A stretch of DNA of 64,000 bases from Polyangiaceae bacterium (GCA_025936115.1 JAICTZ010000017.1:62001-126000), one strand, 5' to 3'. Counted from the stretch's first letter, positions 16,880 to 26,073 are shown. Notes: a model not told the origin generated them from the letters alone. Program-made: numbers and translations.

Positions 16880-17944
16880 ATGCGCCAGCTGCGCCTCGCG
16901 ATCGAACGAAGCCGGAGGAGCGCACTGGCGGGAATGGTCGTGATGGGTTGCGGCCGTAGCGCTCCTGAGCTCCGAGACGCAATCGTGTCCGGTTCCGCAG
17001 GCGGCTCGCACGGTGCTGCTGGCGCGCCGAGCAGCCTGCTACCGTCAGCAACTTGCAAGCAGCCGCGAGCAGAGGCTCATTGCGATGCCGGCTTCTGCCG
17101 CATCGAGGCCGGTTGCTACGTGATGGGTGCGCCGAAGGACGAGTGGGGTAGAGGTGCCATCTCCTCGACTCAGGTTCAGGTTACCATTACTCGGCCCTTC
17201 GAGATGACTCAGACGGAGGTCACCCGCGCGCAATGGGAAGCCCTCGGCTTGACGCAGCCCAAACAACACACGGAGATAGGTGCCGGCGATTGCCTTGAAC
17301 CGAGCTGTCCGCAAGGTGACGTCAATTTCTTCGACGCCGTGGAATTTGCCGATCGGTATTCCAAGAAATACGGGCTCGAGGCTTGCTACGAACTCGAGGG
17401 GTGCAGCGGCGAGCTCGGCGATCAGCTGGCGTGCACGTCGGTTCGTCTGTCCGCGCCGAGTGTGTACGACTGCGTCGGCTACCGGTTACCCACGGAGGCC
17501 GAATACGAGTATGCGGCGCGGGCGAACGCCACCACTGCGTTCTACTCAGGTCCGATCACGCAACAAACGGGCCCGGACTGTTTCCTCGATCCGAACCTCG
17601 AATCCATCGGGTGGTACTGCTACAATTCGGACAAGCGCCCCCACCTGGTCGCGCAGAAGCAAGCCAACGCTTGGGGCTTGTACGACGTCTCGGGTAACGC
17701 GAACGAATGGTGCAACGATATCTACAAGCCGCTGGGCTACGGCGAGGGTCCTCTCGTGGACCCGACTGGAATGCCCCGGACTGGCGGCGATTTGACGGCA
17801 CAGAAGGACGAGGATCGCGTGACTCGCAGCGGCGACTATCTCATGCCCGCTTATGTGAGCAAGAACGACTGGCACGCGAGCTTCACGGACAACGCATTCG
17901 GTCCCAACATCGGCATTAGGCTGGTGCGAACACTCCGTGAGTAG
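16880..17944 (+). CDS. FGE-sulfatase (SUMF1) domain lipoprotein without the catalytic cysteines
   Basis: A 354-residue protein from ATG 16880, preceded by GAGAGGAC. The signal ends in a lipobox-like VVMGC at Cys22. From residue 60 there is a formylglycine-generating-enzyme (SUMF1) fold: FEMTQTEVTRAQWEAL, GYRLPTEAEYEYAARA, WGLYDVSGNANEWCND and RVTRSGDY, ending NIGIRLVR. In true FGEs the segment after RVxRGGSW contains the copper-binding Cys pair. Here that segment (SGDYLMPAYVSKNDWHAS) has no Cys, so sulfatase activation is not expected. The domain may instead bind or modify another partner. Confidence 0.85.
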   Translation: MRQLRLAIERSRRSALAGMVVMGCGRSAPELRDAIVSGSAGGSHGAAGAPSSLLPSATCKQPRAEAHCDAGFCRIEAGCYVMGAPKDEWGRGAISSTQVQVTITRPFEMTQTEVTRAQWEALGLTQPKQHTEIGAGDCLEPSCPQGDVNFFDAVEFADRYSKKYGLEACYELEGCSGELGDQLACTSVRLSAPSVYDCVGYRLPTEAEYEYAARANATTAFYSGPITQQTGPDCFLDPNLESIGWYCYNSDKRPHLVAQKQANAWGLYDVSGNANEWCNDIYKPLGYGEGPLVDPTGMPRTGGDLTAQKDEDRVTRSGDYLMPAYVSKNDWHASFTDNAFGPNIGIRLVRTLRE

Positions 17945-17948
17945 TTGC

Positions 17949-19121
17949 ATGTCATCTTTCGGTCGATACGGGAGGTCCTTGGCGGTGCTGCTCGGCCCGT
18001 ACCTGGCGCTCGCGACGGCCTGCGGTGAAAGCGGCCGAGCAGGGACGTCGCCGGGTGCCGGCGCGGGCCGAGCCGGAGCCGGCGGTGCGAGCCACGTCTC
18101 GTTCGACGCACCGTGCTTCGATCCGAACACCGCAGCAACGTGCCTGGAGCTCTTCCCTCATGAGGGGGAAGTAGAGCCCGTCGAGATCGCGCAGGCCTCT
18201 GACGCCGGGAGTGCTGCGCGCTTCGTGAGCCTGGGCGGTTGGGCGGCGCTCGCTGAATTTCCAGACGCTCGAGCGCCCCGTCTGGTGCTCGCGGAGCTGG
18301 GTTCGACCGCGACGATGTTCGATATCGACACCGGTTCCGCCGGCACGCTCGATATCCTCGCCGTCTGGGGCGAAAGGAGCGCCAAGATCGGTGAAGCCTT
18401 GCAAGCAGATGTGGTGGCGCTCGGCTGCGACGCGTCAGGCTGCCAGTTACTTGCCGCCGTCGGTGGCGAGCAAGGCCTCGTCGTACGCCCTGAGTACGCG
18501 CTTGCGCCCGAGATTCATGTCACGAAGCTCGCTGGCGGTCAGCAGAGGCTCTGTGCCTACGGTGAGGGACTCTTCTGTCTCGCTGGAACCTCGTGGACGG
18601 CGGCAATCCCTGCTGACGTGTCAGGACCGATCACCAGCGTTTCCCTCGGCCACCCCTCCGTGGCAGCGACCGCTGACGGCCGCGTCTTCATCGAGACCGA
18701 AGCAGGCGACTGGCTCGCCCAGCCCTCTCCCCTCGAGTCGGTCATCAGCGCCGAAGCAGCCGGTCGCACCATGTCATTGCTTGACGACAAGGGCACGTGG
18801 TCGATCCTTTCGCTCGACCCGGCCGGCGCGGCAAGCTGCCAAGAAACTCCGCGCCTTCTACTCGCCAGTCCCGGCGCGTCACCCTTCGGCATCCCCTGGC
18901 TAGTCGCTGACGAGACCGCGCGGGTTTTCAGACAGCGCCAGACCTACGAGGCCCCCGGGCAGCCAAGCCCCGACTTGACTTGGTGCCGGGTCTCGAGCGG
19001 CCGGCCCGCGCCCGTGAGCGAGCTAGGGACCGTCCAATGTGGCGATGGGACCAACGTCCTCGGCATCAGCGCCGACGGCTTCTTCTCGCTCCTCGGCGTG
19101 CTTGGCTGCCCAGTCACGTGA
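17949..19121 (+). CDS. Putative lipoprotein with beta-propeller-like repeats
   Basis: A protein of 390 residues from ATG 17949 (a GTG at 17937 in the same frame would overlap the FGE stop and is equally possible). The signal YLALATACGES gives a lipobox at about Cys25, followed by a Gly/Ala-rich linker. The remainder repeats short beta-strand blocks ending in hydrophobic pairs (for example TADGRVFIETEAGDW and SADGFFSLLGVLGC), in the manner of a beta-propeller. No named family is recognised. It is the last gene of the four-gene secreted operon and ends 53 bases before the second 56-bp repeat. Confidence 0.65.
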   Translation: MSSFGRYGRSLAVLLGPYLALATACGESGRAGTSPGAGAGRAGAGGASHVSFDAPCFDPNTAATCLELFPHEGEVEPVEIAQASDAGSAARFVSLGGWAALAEFPDARAPRLVLAELGSTATMFDIDTGSAGTLDILAVWGERSAKIGEALQADVVALGCDASGCQLLAAVGGEQGLVVRPEYALAPEIHVTKLAGGQQRLCAYGEGLFCLAGTSWTAAIPADVSGPITSVSLGHPSVAATADGRVFIETEAGDWLAQPSPLESVISAEAAGRTMSLLDDKGTWSILSLDPAGAASCQETPRLLLASPGASPFGIPWLVADETARVFRQRQTYEAPGQPSPDLTWCRVSSGRPAPVSELGTVQCGDGTNVLGISADGFFSLLGVLGCPVT

Positions 19122-19170
19122 GCGGCAATCTGGAGCTCACCGGGTCTGCGGCGCACTCGCGCGTCGCGCT

Positions 19171-20232
19171 CTACCCGAAGTGCTTTTTGTATTCGCGCTC
19201 GAAGAAGTCGACCATCCAGAGCGTCACGTCGGTCTTTTCGTGCAGCAGGCGGTCTTGAGCGGCCTGCGCGCGAGTGACGAGGTGCGGATCGGCGGCGAGG
19301 CGGCGGACGTCGCTCATCCAATCGGCGCGGAAGCGTGCGCCGTTGAAGTTATAGACGAGTTGATAGCGGCGTTCCTGGTCGTCGGTGAAGCCGCGGCCGA
19401 AGGGCGAGATGTAAAAAGACGTGACGCCGAGCACGGCCGCTTCCGACGCCATCGTCGCGCTTTCCCCGACGAGCAGGCGCGCAAAGGCGAGCACTTGATG
19501 CATGTCCGAAGCGGGGCTCCGGAGCTTGTAGGGCTCGAGCTCGGGTGGGAGCGCGCCCTCCGAGCTGATGTAGACGCGGCCGAATTCACGCAGCGTCGTG
19601 ACGAGCGCGATTTTTTGCGAGAGGGTGAGGCCGGCGATGCCGAGATCGTGTGACGACTTGTACGAGACGAAGCGCACGACGAAGTAGGGCAGCGTCGGAT
19701 CGATGCCGTGGCGGCGCGGCACTTCGGGGTCCGGCTTGAAGCGGTGCGGGTGCAGGTACGTGAGCTCGTGATAACCCGGGTAAGTGACGTGGTTACCGTA
19801 GACCTTGGCCCAGTACGAGTCGGGGGTGCAGACGTAATCGGCGAGGGGGTAAACGACGGTGTTCGTGAGCCGCGCGATCTCGGTGTTGTAAAAGACGGCG
19901 ATGCGCGCGCGGTCACGCGTGAGGGTGCGGCGCAGGCGACCCACGGCCGTGATGCTCGGACCCATGACGCCGGCGAAAAAATGCGGGCGAAACGCGGCCG
20001 CGACGTGCCAGAGCCGCGCCGACCGCTGCACGAACTCGCCCGCGAGGCCCACGCCTTGTCGCTGGCGTGACAGGAGCTCGTAGCCGATGCCGTGCTGATC
20101 GAGGAGCTCGCGCGCGACGTCCTTGTCGCGCAGCGTGAAGCGCACGTCGTGGCCGCGCGAGCCGAGCTCTTTCGCGAGTGCTCCGAAGACGTGGACGTGA
20201 GCGGGGTGCAGAATATCGACGAGCAACCGCAT
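19171..20232 (-). CDS. DUF354 family protein (GT-B fold, UDP-GlcNAc-epimerase-like)
   Basis: A 353-residue protein; ATG 20232 gives the family's usual start MRLLVDILHPAHVHVFGAL. Features of DUF354 are the N-terminal Rossmann-like half with HPAHVHVF, the middle segment YFVVRFVSYKSSHDLG, and the donor-site region FARLLVGESATMASEAAVLG near residue 270, as in UDP-N-acetylglucosamine 2-epimerases and GT-B glycosyltransferases. The family probably works in surface polysaccharide synthesis, with no proven reaction. The last 19 codons are duplicated at 14622-14681. Confidence 0.82.
   Translation of the reverse strand: MRLLVDILHPAHVHVFGALAKELGSRGHDVRFTLRDKDVARELLDQHGIGYELLSRQRQGVGLAGEFVQRSARLWHVAAAFRPHFFAGVMGPSITAVGRLRRTLTRDRARIAVFYNTEIARLTNTVVYPLADYVCTPDSYWAKVYGNHVTYPGYHELTYLHPHRFKPDPEVPRRHGIDPTLPYFVVRFVSYKSSHDLGIAGLTLSQKIALVTTLREFGRVYISSEGALPPELEPYKLRSPASDMHQVLAFARLLVGESATMASEAAVLGVTSFYISPFGRGFTDDQERRYQLVYNFNGARFRADWMSDVRRLAADPHLVTRAQAAQDRLLHEKTDVTLWMVDFFEREYKKHFG
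19175..19230 (+). repeat. 56-bp direct repeat, copy 2 (inside DUF354 gene)
   Basis: Identical to 14626-14681. It is the 3' coding end of the intact DUF354 gene, so this copy is the source and the other is the remnant. Confidence 0.95.
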
Positions 20233-20457
20233 GGCGCTCAAGCTCGGCTCCGCACGGGATCCGATCCGGATCCGACGACGCGACGCCGCACGGTAGGGTG
20301 CCCCAGCTTCTACCCGAACGTCCAGCGACGCGCACGGCCATTCTGGCCATCCGGCCGGCGTGCGGCGACGCGACGCCCCATGCGGCGAGGCGACACGCGC
20401 GCCATGCATTCTGCTTAGCGCTTTACTTTGGAGCTACGGTTCGTAGCTTTCCCGCCC

Positions 20458-22167
20458 ATGCGTGCCCTTGCCGTGCTCTCGCCGCGCCTTCGCGCCGGCG
20501 TGGCGTGGCTATTCGGTCCGCGCGGCGCGCCGCTCGCCGAGCGCGTCGTAGCGTTCTTCACCGCGGCGATCGTCGTCGTCGGCCTGCTCCTGCGCGCTCG
20601 CGGCTACCTCTGGCGGCCGACGGCTTTTTGGCTCGACGAGTGCTCGTGGGCGATGAATCTCGTCGAGCAGCCGCTGCTCGAGCTCTCCATCCGTCCGATC
20701 GGCTTCATGTGGACGAGCCGAGAGCTCGCGCGCTTGCTCTCGCTGTCGGAGCCGGTGCTGCGCTTCATGCCCTGGCTCGCCGGCGTGAGCACGGTGCTGA
20801 TGACCCCGGCGCTCGCGCGGCGCCTATTCGTGAATCCCGGCGCGCGGCTGCTCTTCGTCTTCATCATCGCGCTGCACCCGGTCGCGATCGATTTTTCGAA
20901 GGAGTTCAAGCCGTACTCGATCAGCCTGGCGCTGCATTTGCTGCTGATCCTGCTCACCCTGCGTTATCTCGCCACCGAGCGCGGGCGGGACCTCGGCTGG
21001 CTTCTCGCCACGGCGACGCTCGGCGGGCTCTTCGCGCAGGATCTGGTGTTCGCGTATCCGGGCGTGTTCCTGCTTGCGGGATACAGGTCGCTCCGCCTCG
21101 GACGACGCCACGTGGTCGCCGTCGTCTCGACGGCGGGTTTCATCATCCTGCTCTTGCTGCTCCAGTACTTCTTGAGCTGGCGCAACAACCCACCGTCTGA
21201 CACGAACACGTGGGGCAACAAGTACAACGTGTTCTACGAGGGCCGGCACGCCTACTGGGCCTGGGCGCGCGAGCGTCAGGAGTCCATGGCGGAGTTCCCC
21301 GCCTTCCGGCACAAATTCTGGCAGACGGAGCTCTTGCGCGGCCGCCGCGCCGATTTCGCGCGCCACGTCGACAACGCGGTCTGGCTCACGCTGCACCTCG
21401 TGGGTCTCTTCGTGATCGCGGCCTGGCGGCGCCAGCGCGCCGTGCTGCTGGTGTTGCCCGTAGCCTTGGTGTGGGCGTTCAACACGCTGCGGCTTTGGCC
21501 GATCGGGGCGTTTCGCGCGAATCTGTTCATCGTCGGCTACATGTCGGCGATCGCGTGCATGGCGTTCGACGTGCCGCGGCGCGAGCTCGCAAGGCTCGGC
21601 GACGTGGTCCCCGCGCTCGTGCTCGTGCTCGCCCCGTTTCTTTTCTTCGACCGCTACTGGAGCAATCACAAGCAGTCGCTCACTTACTCTTCCGAGTTCC
21701 CCAAAGCGCTTCGTACGCTGCTCAGGGTGAAGGCGGCGGCGGGCGGCGACGTGCGCGAGCCGCTCGTGCTCGATCGGCGTTCGTGCGATCCGTTCCGCTA
21801 TTACACCGAGTTTCACCCGACGCTTTCGCGGGGCTTCCGCCCCGCCGTGCGTGCGGCCTTCGAGACCACCTGCGTCAGCGACGAACGACTGTATCGGCAC
21901 GCGCTCCTCGCCGCGATGCCGCGCGCCCCACTGCACGTCTACACCATTTTGCACAGCGAACGCCCCGTCGTCAGTCTCATGCGGCACCACTTGCTCGGCG
22001 ACGCGCAGCAGACGTACGAAGACAAGATCGGCCACCACACGCTGATGGCGTTCCAGCGTCCGGCAGACAGCGAAACCGCCACGCCGAGCCCCGTGCCCAC
22101 GCCCGCCGGTTCCGCCGTGGCGCCCGAGGCCGAAACGTCAGAGGACGCGACCTTCCCGAACGAGTAG
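20458..22167 (+). CDS. GT-C-like polytopic membrane glycosyltransferase
   Basis: A 569-residue protein from ATG 20458; the frame also runs upstream to a TTG at 20428, which I think less likely. After helix 1 the outer loop FWLDECSWAMNLVEQPLLEL has the paired acidic residues of GT39-type enzymes, and IALHPVAIDFSKEFKPYSIS matches the second conserved outer loop of ArnT-like proteins. About ten helices are followed by a periplasmic tail ending in a Pro/Ser/Thr-rich stretch. It probably uses a polyprenyl-linked sugar. Acceptor unknown. Confidence 0.75.
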   Translation: MRALAVLSPRLRAGVAWLFGPRGAPLAERVVAFFTAAIVVVGLLLRARGYLWRPTAFWLDECSWAMNLVEQPLLELSIRPIGFMWTSRELARLLSLSEPVLRFMPWLAGVSTVLMTPALARRLFVNPGARLLFVFIIALHPVAIDFSKEFKPYSISLALHLLLILLTLRYLATERGRDLGWLLATATLGGLFAQDLVFAYPGVFLLAGYRSLRLGRRHVVAVVSTAGFIILLLLLQYFLSWRNNPPSDTNTWGNKYNVFYEGRHAYWAWARERQESMAEFPAFRHKFWQTELLRGRRADFARHVDNAVWLTLHLVGLFVIAAWRRQRAVLLVLPVALVWAFNTLRLWPIGAFRANLFIVGYMSAIACMAFDVPRRELARLGDVVPALVLVLAPFLFFDRYWSNHKQSLTYSSEFPKALRTLLRVKAAAGGDVREPLVLDRRSCDPFRYYTEFHPTLSRGFRPAVRAAFETTCVSDERLYRHALLAAMPRAPLHVYTILHSERPVVSLMRHHLLGDAQQTYEDKIGHHTLMAFQRPADSETATPSPVPTPAGSAVAPEAETSEDATFPNE

Positions 22168-22214
22168 ACTCACGTCGAGTGGTCTCGGAAGATCCGATCA
22201 CGTTCCGGCAACGC

Positions 22215-23423
22215 ATGACGATGCGCCGACGTCCCTCGGCCGTGCTCGTCCTGCTCGCTCTCGCTTGCAGCGGTCCGAACCAGCCCGCGCTCGAACAGCA
22301 CGGAGCGGGGGGAGCGAGCGTCGCGGGAGCCCGCCAAGCTGCGGCCGGGGTGAGCGGCGCGAGCGCGGACGCGGCCGGCGGTAGAAATAGCGCGGGGACT
22401 GTCGGAACGGGCGCGGGGATGACCGACGGCGGGGCCACGGATGGTGCAGCAGCCGCAGGCGCAAGAGCAGGCGCGGAGAACGGGGCTGGGCGTGGAGGGT
22501 ACGGCGGGCAGAACGTCGAGGGCGGGAGCGGACCCGCGGGCGGCACCGAGGCGGGAATGCCGAGCGCCGGACGAGCAACGGCCCAGGGCGGCCGCGCCGG
22601 TGCGGCCGGTCACGATGCTTTTGGTGGCGTTAGCTTCGGGGGCACGGCCGGCGGCAACGCGGGCACGAGCGCTGGCGGCACTGGCGTCACGGCCGACATC
22701 ACCGTGTGGCTCGCCGGGGACTCGACGATGGCAAACGGTGAGACTCCGTGTCCCGTCGGCTGGGGCAAGGTCTTCAAACCGCATTTCAACGACCACGTCA
22801 CCGTCACCAACAGCGCGGTCGGCGGGCGGAGCATTCGCACCTGGCTCTACGACGTAGAGGACGTGATGGACTCGTCCGGCGAGTGCGTGCTCACGACGGA
22901 CAACAGCGGCCAGCCGACGCTGCAAGATCGTTGGTCGCAGATGCTCGCCGGCATGAAAGCGGGCGACTACCTCATCATCCAGTTCGGCATCAACGACGGC
23001 GACCCGAGCTGCGATCGCCATGTCGGCCTCGACGCCTTCAAAGCATCGCTCGGAGTGATGGCGCAGGCGGCCAAACAGCGAGGCGCGATGCCCATCTTCG
23101 TGACCCCCGTGAGCGCGATCGCCTGCAGCGGCAGCACGGCGGTCGGAACGCGCGGCGGCTACGTGACCGCGACGGTCGACGCCGGCGCGATGAACGGCGT
23201 GCCCGTCATCGATCTGCATGCGCTGAGCGTCGCCCTCTACAACTCCCGTGGCTTCTGTCCGCTCTCGGGCGGCGACGTGAGCGCCAGCACGACCGGCCCA
23301 GTCGGCGACTTCTTCTGCGACGATCACACGCATTTCGAGACCGCGGGGGCGACGACGATCGCGGATCTCGTCGCACAGGCGCTGCTCGATCAGAACATCG
23401 GGCTCGCCTCGTACCTGAAATGA
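22215..23423 (+). CDS. Lipoprotein SGNH esterase (rhamnogalacturonan acetylesterase-like)
   Basis: A 402-residue protein from ATG 22215. The signal LVLLALACSG has a lipobox (Cys18 or so), then a 140-residue Gly/Ala-rich linker separates the anchor from the enzyme. The SGNH hydrolase starts at about residue 160 with block I WLAGDSTMAN (nucleophile Ser), block II NSAVGGRSIRTW (Gly), block III IIQFGINDGD (Asn) and block V DDHTHFETAG (Asp/His). This is the rhamnogalacturonan acetylesterase pattern, so the enzyme probably deacetylates a polysaccharide on the cell surface. The low-complexity linker is typical of Polyangiales lipoproteins. Confidence 0.85.
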   Translation: MTMRRRPSAVLVLLALACSGPNQPALEQHGAGGASVAGARQAAAGVSGASADAAGGRNSAGTVGTGAGMTDGGATDGAAAAGARAGAENGAGRGGYGGQNVEGGSGPAGGTEAGMPSAGRATAQGGRAGAAGHDAFGGVSFGGTAGGNAGTSAGGTGVTADITVWLAGDSTMANGETPCPVGWGKVFKPHFNDHVTVTNSAVGGRSIRTWLYDVEDVMDSSGECVLTTDNSGQPTLQDRWSQMLAGMKAGDYLIIQFGINDGDPSCDRHVGLDAFKASLGVMAQAAKQRGAMPIFVTPVSAIACSGSTAVGTRGGYVTATVDAGAMNGVPVIDLHALSVALYNSRGFCPLSGGDVSASTTGPVGDFFCDDHTHFETAGATTIADLVAQALLDQNIGLASYLK

Positions 23424-23526
23424 GCGACCCGGGGCGCAAGGCCACGCGGCTGCCGCCCCGGTTCGAGCGCGCGGAAGCTCGACGCGCGTGTGATCGAGCG
23501 GGGAGGATGGTACAGATCGGCCCGCG

Positions 23527-24918
23527 ATGAACAACCACGGCTCTCAGTCCGACGCGTTCGTTCTGTTCGGCGCCACGGGCGATCTCGCTTACAAGAAGAT
23601 CTTTCCCGCGCTCCATTGGATGATCAAGCGCGGTAACCCCGGGTTTCCCATCATCGGCGTCTCGCGCGGCGGTTCGAGCCTCGAGCAGTTGCGCCAGCGG
23701 ATGCAGGAGAGCGTCAAGGAGTACGGCGGCGGCGCCGACCCGCGCGCCATCGAAATCCTTTCCAAGAACCTCTCGTACGTCGACGGTGACTACCGTACCG
23801 AGGAGCTCTTCCGGAAGCTCCGTGAGACGCTCGGCGGCGCCAAGCGACCGCTCTACTATTTGTCGATCCCGCCCAGCGTCTTCCCGCAGGTCGTCGAGCT
23901 GCTCGGCAAGACGCGCTGCTCGGACGGCGCGCGCGTCGTCGTCGAAAAGCCGTTCGGGCGCGATCTGGCCTCGGCGCAAGAGCTCAATCGCGCGCTCACG
24001 ACCGTGTTCCCCGAGAACGCGATCTTTCGCATCGACCACTTCCTCGGCAAGGAGCCGGTGCAAAACCTCTTGTACTTCCGCTTCGCGAACGCGTTCCTCG
24101 AGCCGATCTGGAACCGCAACTTCGTGAGCAGCGTGCAGATCACGATGGCGGAGTCGTTCGGCGTCGCGGGGCGCGGGCGGTTCTACGAGGAAACCGGTGC
24201 CATCCGCGACGTCGTGCAGAACCACTTGCTCGAGGTCGTCGCCTTTCTCGCGCTCGAGCCGCCGCCAGCCGGCGATCGCGAAGCCTTGCGCGACGAGAAG
24301 ACGAAGGTGTTCAAGGCGATTCGCCCGCTCGTCGCCGAGGACATCGTGCGCGGCCAGTTCAAAGGTTACCGCGACGAGGAGGGTGTAGCGCGCGACTCGT
24401 CCGTAGAGACGTACGCGGCGCTCCGGCTCCACATCGATTCATGGCGCTGGCAGGGCGTGCCCTTTTACATCCGCACCGGCAAGCACTTGCCGGTCACCGC
24501 GACGGAAGTGCTCGTCGATTTGCACCGCCCGCCGCACATGGTCTTTCCGGAGCCGGTGCCCTCGCTCACGAACTACGTGCGCTTCCGGCTGGGACCGGAG
24601 GTTGCGATCGCGATCGGCGCGCGCGCCAAGCGTCCCGGCGACGCGATGACCGGTGAAGGGGTCGAGCTCATGGTGCGCAATCAGACGGCGGACGAGATGA
24701 GCGCCTACGAGCGTCTCATCGGCGACGCCATGCGGGGCGACGCGAACCTCTTCGCGCGCGCCGACGGCGTCGAGGCGGCCTGGCGCGTGGTCGAGCCCAT
24801 CCTGGGAGACGCGACGCCGATTTACGAGTACGAGCCCGGAACCTGGGGCCCGTCGGAGGCGAATTACGTCCTCGAAGGCAAAGCGCGCTGGTACGACCCG
24901 AAAAAATCAACCACGTGA
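23527..24918 (+). CDS. zwf: Glucose-6-phosphate 1-dehydrogenase
   Basis: A 463-residue cytoplasmic enzyme that oxidises glucose 6-phosphate with NAD(P)+ at the entry of the pentose phosphate pathway. Key signatures are present: the dinucleotide site LFGATGDLAYKKIFPAL at residue 13, VVEKPFGRDL, and the substrate and catalytic motif FRIDHFLGKEPVQN at about 175. It is slightly shorter than the usual 490-510 residues, with no obvious internal gap. It stands alone: no 6-phosphogluconolactonase or gnd gene follows. A stem-loop lies 51 bases after the stop. Confidence 0.95.
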   Translation: MNNHGSQSDAFVLFGATGDLAYKKIFPALHWMIKRGNPGFPIIGVSRGGSSLEQLRQRMQESVKEYGGGADPRAIEILSKNLSYVDGDYRTEELFRKLRETLGGAKRPLYYLSIPPSVFPQVVELLGKTRCSDGARVVVEKPFGRDLASAQELNRALTTVFPENAIFRIDHFLGKEPVQNLLYFRFANAFLEPIWNRNFVSSVQITMAESFGVAGRGRFYEETGAIRDVVQNHLLEVVAFLALEPPPAGDREALRDEKTKVFKAIRPLVAEDIVRGQFKGYRDEEGVARDSSVETYAALRLHIDSWRWQGVPFYIRTGKHLPVTATEVLVDLHRPPHMVFPEPVPSLTNYVRFRLGPEVAIAIGARAKRPGDAMTGEGVELMVRNQTADEMSAYERLIGDAMRGDANLFARADGVEAAWRVVEPILGDATPIYEYEPGTWGPSEANYVLEGKARWYDPKKSTT

Positions 24919-24968
24919 GAGATTTCGGGTGACGTCGACATCGGCGGTCTTGGGACCCGCCTTGCTTC

Positions 24969-24992
24969 CCTTTTGCCATCCATGGCAAAAGG
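24969..24992 (+). terminator. Perfect 10-bp stem-loop after zwf
   Basis: Arms CCTTTTGCCA (24969-24978) and TGGCAAAAGG (24983-24992) with a four-base loop. No T-run follows on the plus strand, so as an intrinsic terminator it is incomplete. It could also be a processing or stability hairpin in the leader of the next gene (start 25060). Confidence 0.5.
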
Positions 24993-25059
24993 CGCGGTCG
25001 AACTCGACGCGGCCGGTCTTCCCCGCCCGCCGAGCGGATCGACCGCCAGAGGCATCAAG

Positions 25060-26073
25060 ATGAGTCTTAAACATTTCATCGCGCTCGGGGTCATCACGGC
25101 AGCCGCTCTTGCCAGGCCGTCCGTGGCGCAGGCGACCGAAGCGGAGTCGGTCTCGCTCGACGAGGACAGCGCGTCGGCCGCTGCCAAGGACAAGGACAAG
25201 GAGGAGGCAACGGCTGCAGCGAGCGACGAGAAGAACGTCAAGCAAGTCGTCGCGCCGTACTCGATGCCCTGGCACCTGCGCCCGGTGTTGCCCTCGACCT
25301 ACGTGCGTCTCGACAACTCGTTCGCGTTCTACGGCGTGAACGGCAAGACGATCGTCGACGATTTCACGTTCAGTTATCGGATCATTCCGCGCATCTCCGT
25401 GCTCGCGCGTCTGGCCGTCACGTCGAGCTCGCCGCCGCCGAGCGCCCTCGAAAGCAAGGGCGCGTTCGGCTTCGCCAATCCGGTCATCGGCGCGCAAGCC
25501 GGCTTCTGGCCCGCCAAGGGGTTCAAGCTCGGCATGTTCTTGGGCTTCGCGCTGCCTATCGGCATGGGCGGTGGAATCGACCCGGACGAAGCGGCGCAGC
25601 ACGCGACCTGGGCCGCGATGCTCGCGCGGAGCGGCTTCGACAACCCGCTCTACATGCCGGACTACTTCACGGTCTGGCCGGGCCTCGACGTGGCCTACGT
25701 GACCCACGGCGTTACGGTGCAAGCCGAGATTTCGCTGCCAATCATGAGCCGCGCGCGCGGTCCACAGAGCGAAAAGACGACGAACTTCGATCTGACGATG
25801 GGCCTACACGGCGGCTACTTCATCTTCCCGTTCCTGTCGGCGGGTCTCGATTTGCGCTACCAGCACTGGCTCACGGACGCGGCCATCGTGCAGGCCGATC
25901 CCACGCGTGAGGTCAAAGACACGGCGACCATCGAGCCCGGCGTGCGCTTTCACGTCAAGGTGAGCGAGAAAGTCACCTTTCGTCCGGGTGCCGCGTTGGC
26001 GTTCGGGTTCGACAACCCGCTCGCGGGCAGCAGCTACAAGATCCTGCGGCTCGATCTACCGTTCACGTTTTGA
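25060..26073 (+). CDS. Outer-membrane beta-barrel-type exported protein
   Basis: A 337-residue protein; ATG 25060 gives a proper signal peptide ending SVAQA (about residue 24). A charged Glu/Asp/Lys/Ala segment (30-55) is followed by alternating amphipathic strands with aromatic ends, such as TYVRLDNSFAFYGVNGK and FDLTMGLHGGYFIFPFLSAG, and the chain ends DLPFTF, a C-terminal Phe as in many barrel proteins. No specific porin family is recognised. Its 3' end overlaps the 3' end of the convergent MocR gene by 11 bases. Confidence 0.65.
   Translation: MSLKHFIALGVITAAALARPSVAQATEAESVSLDEDSASAAAKDKDKEEATAAASDEKNVKQVVAPYSMPWHLRPVLPSTYVRLDNSFAFYGVNGKTIVDDFTFSYRIIPRISVLARLAVTSSSPPPSALESKGAFGFANPVIGAQAGFWPAKGFKLGMFLGFALPIGMGGGIDPDEAAQHATWAAMLARSGFDNPLYMPDYFTVWPGLDVAYVTHGVTVQAEISLPIMSRARGPQSEKTTNFDLTMGLHGGYFIFPFLSAGLDLRYQHWLTDAAIVQADPTREVKDTATIEPGVRFHVKVSEKVTFRPGAALAFGFDNPLAGSSYKILRLDLPFTF

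Noticed and set aside
20824..22038. 404-codon minus-strand open frame opposite the GT-C gene at 20458
   Set aside because: Same antisense-of-membrane-protein composition (Arg/Glu/Gln/His), with no motif.
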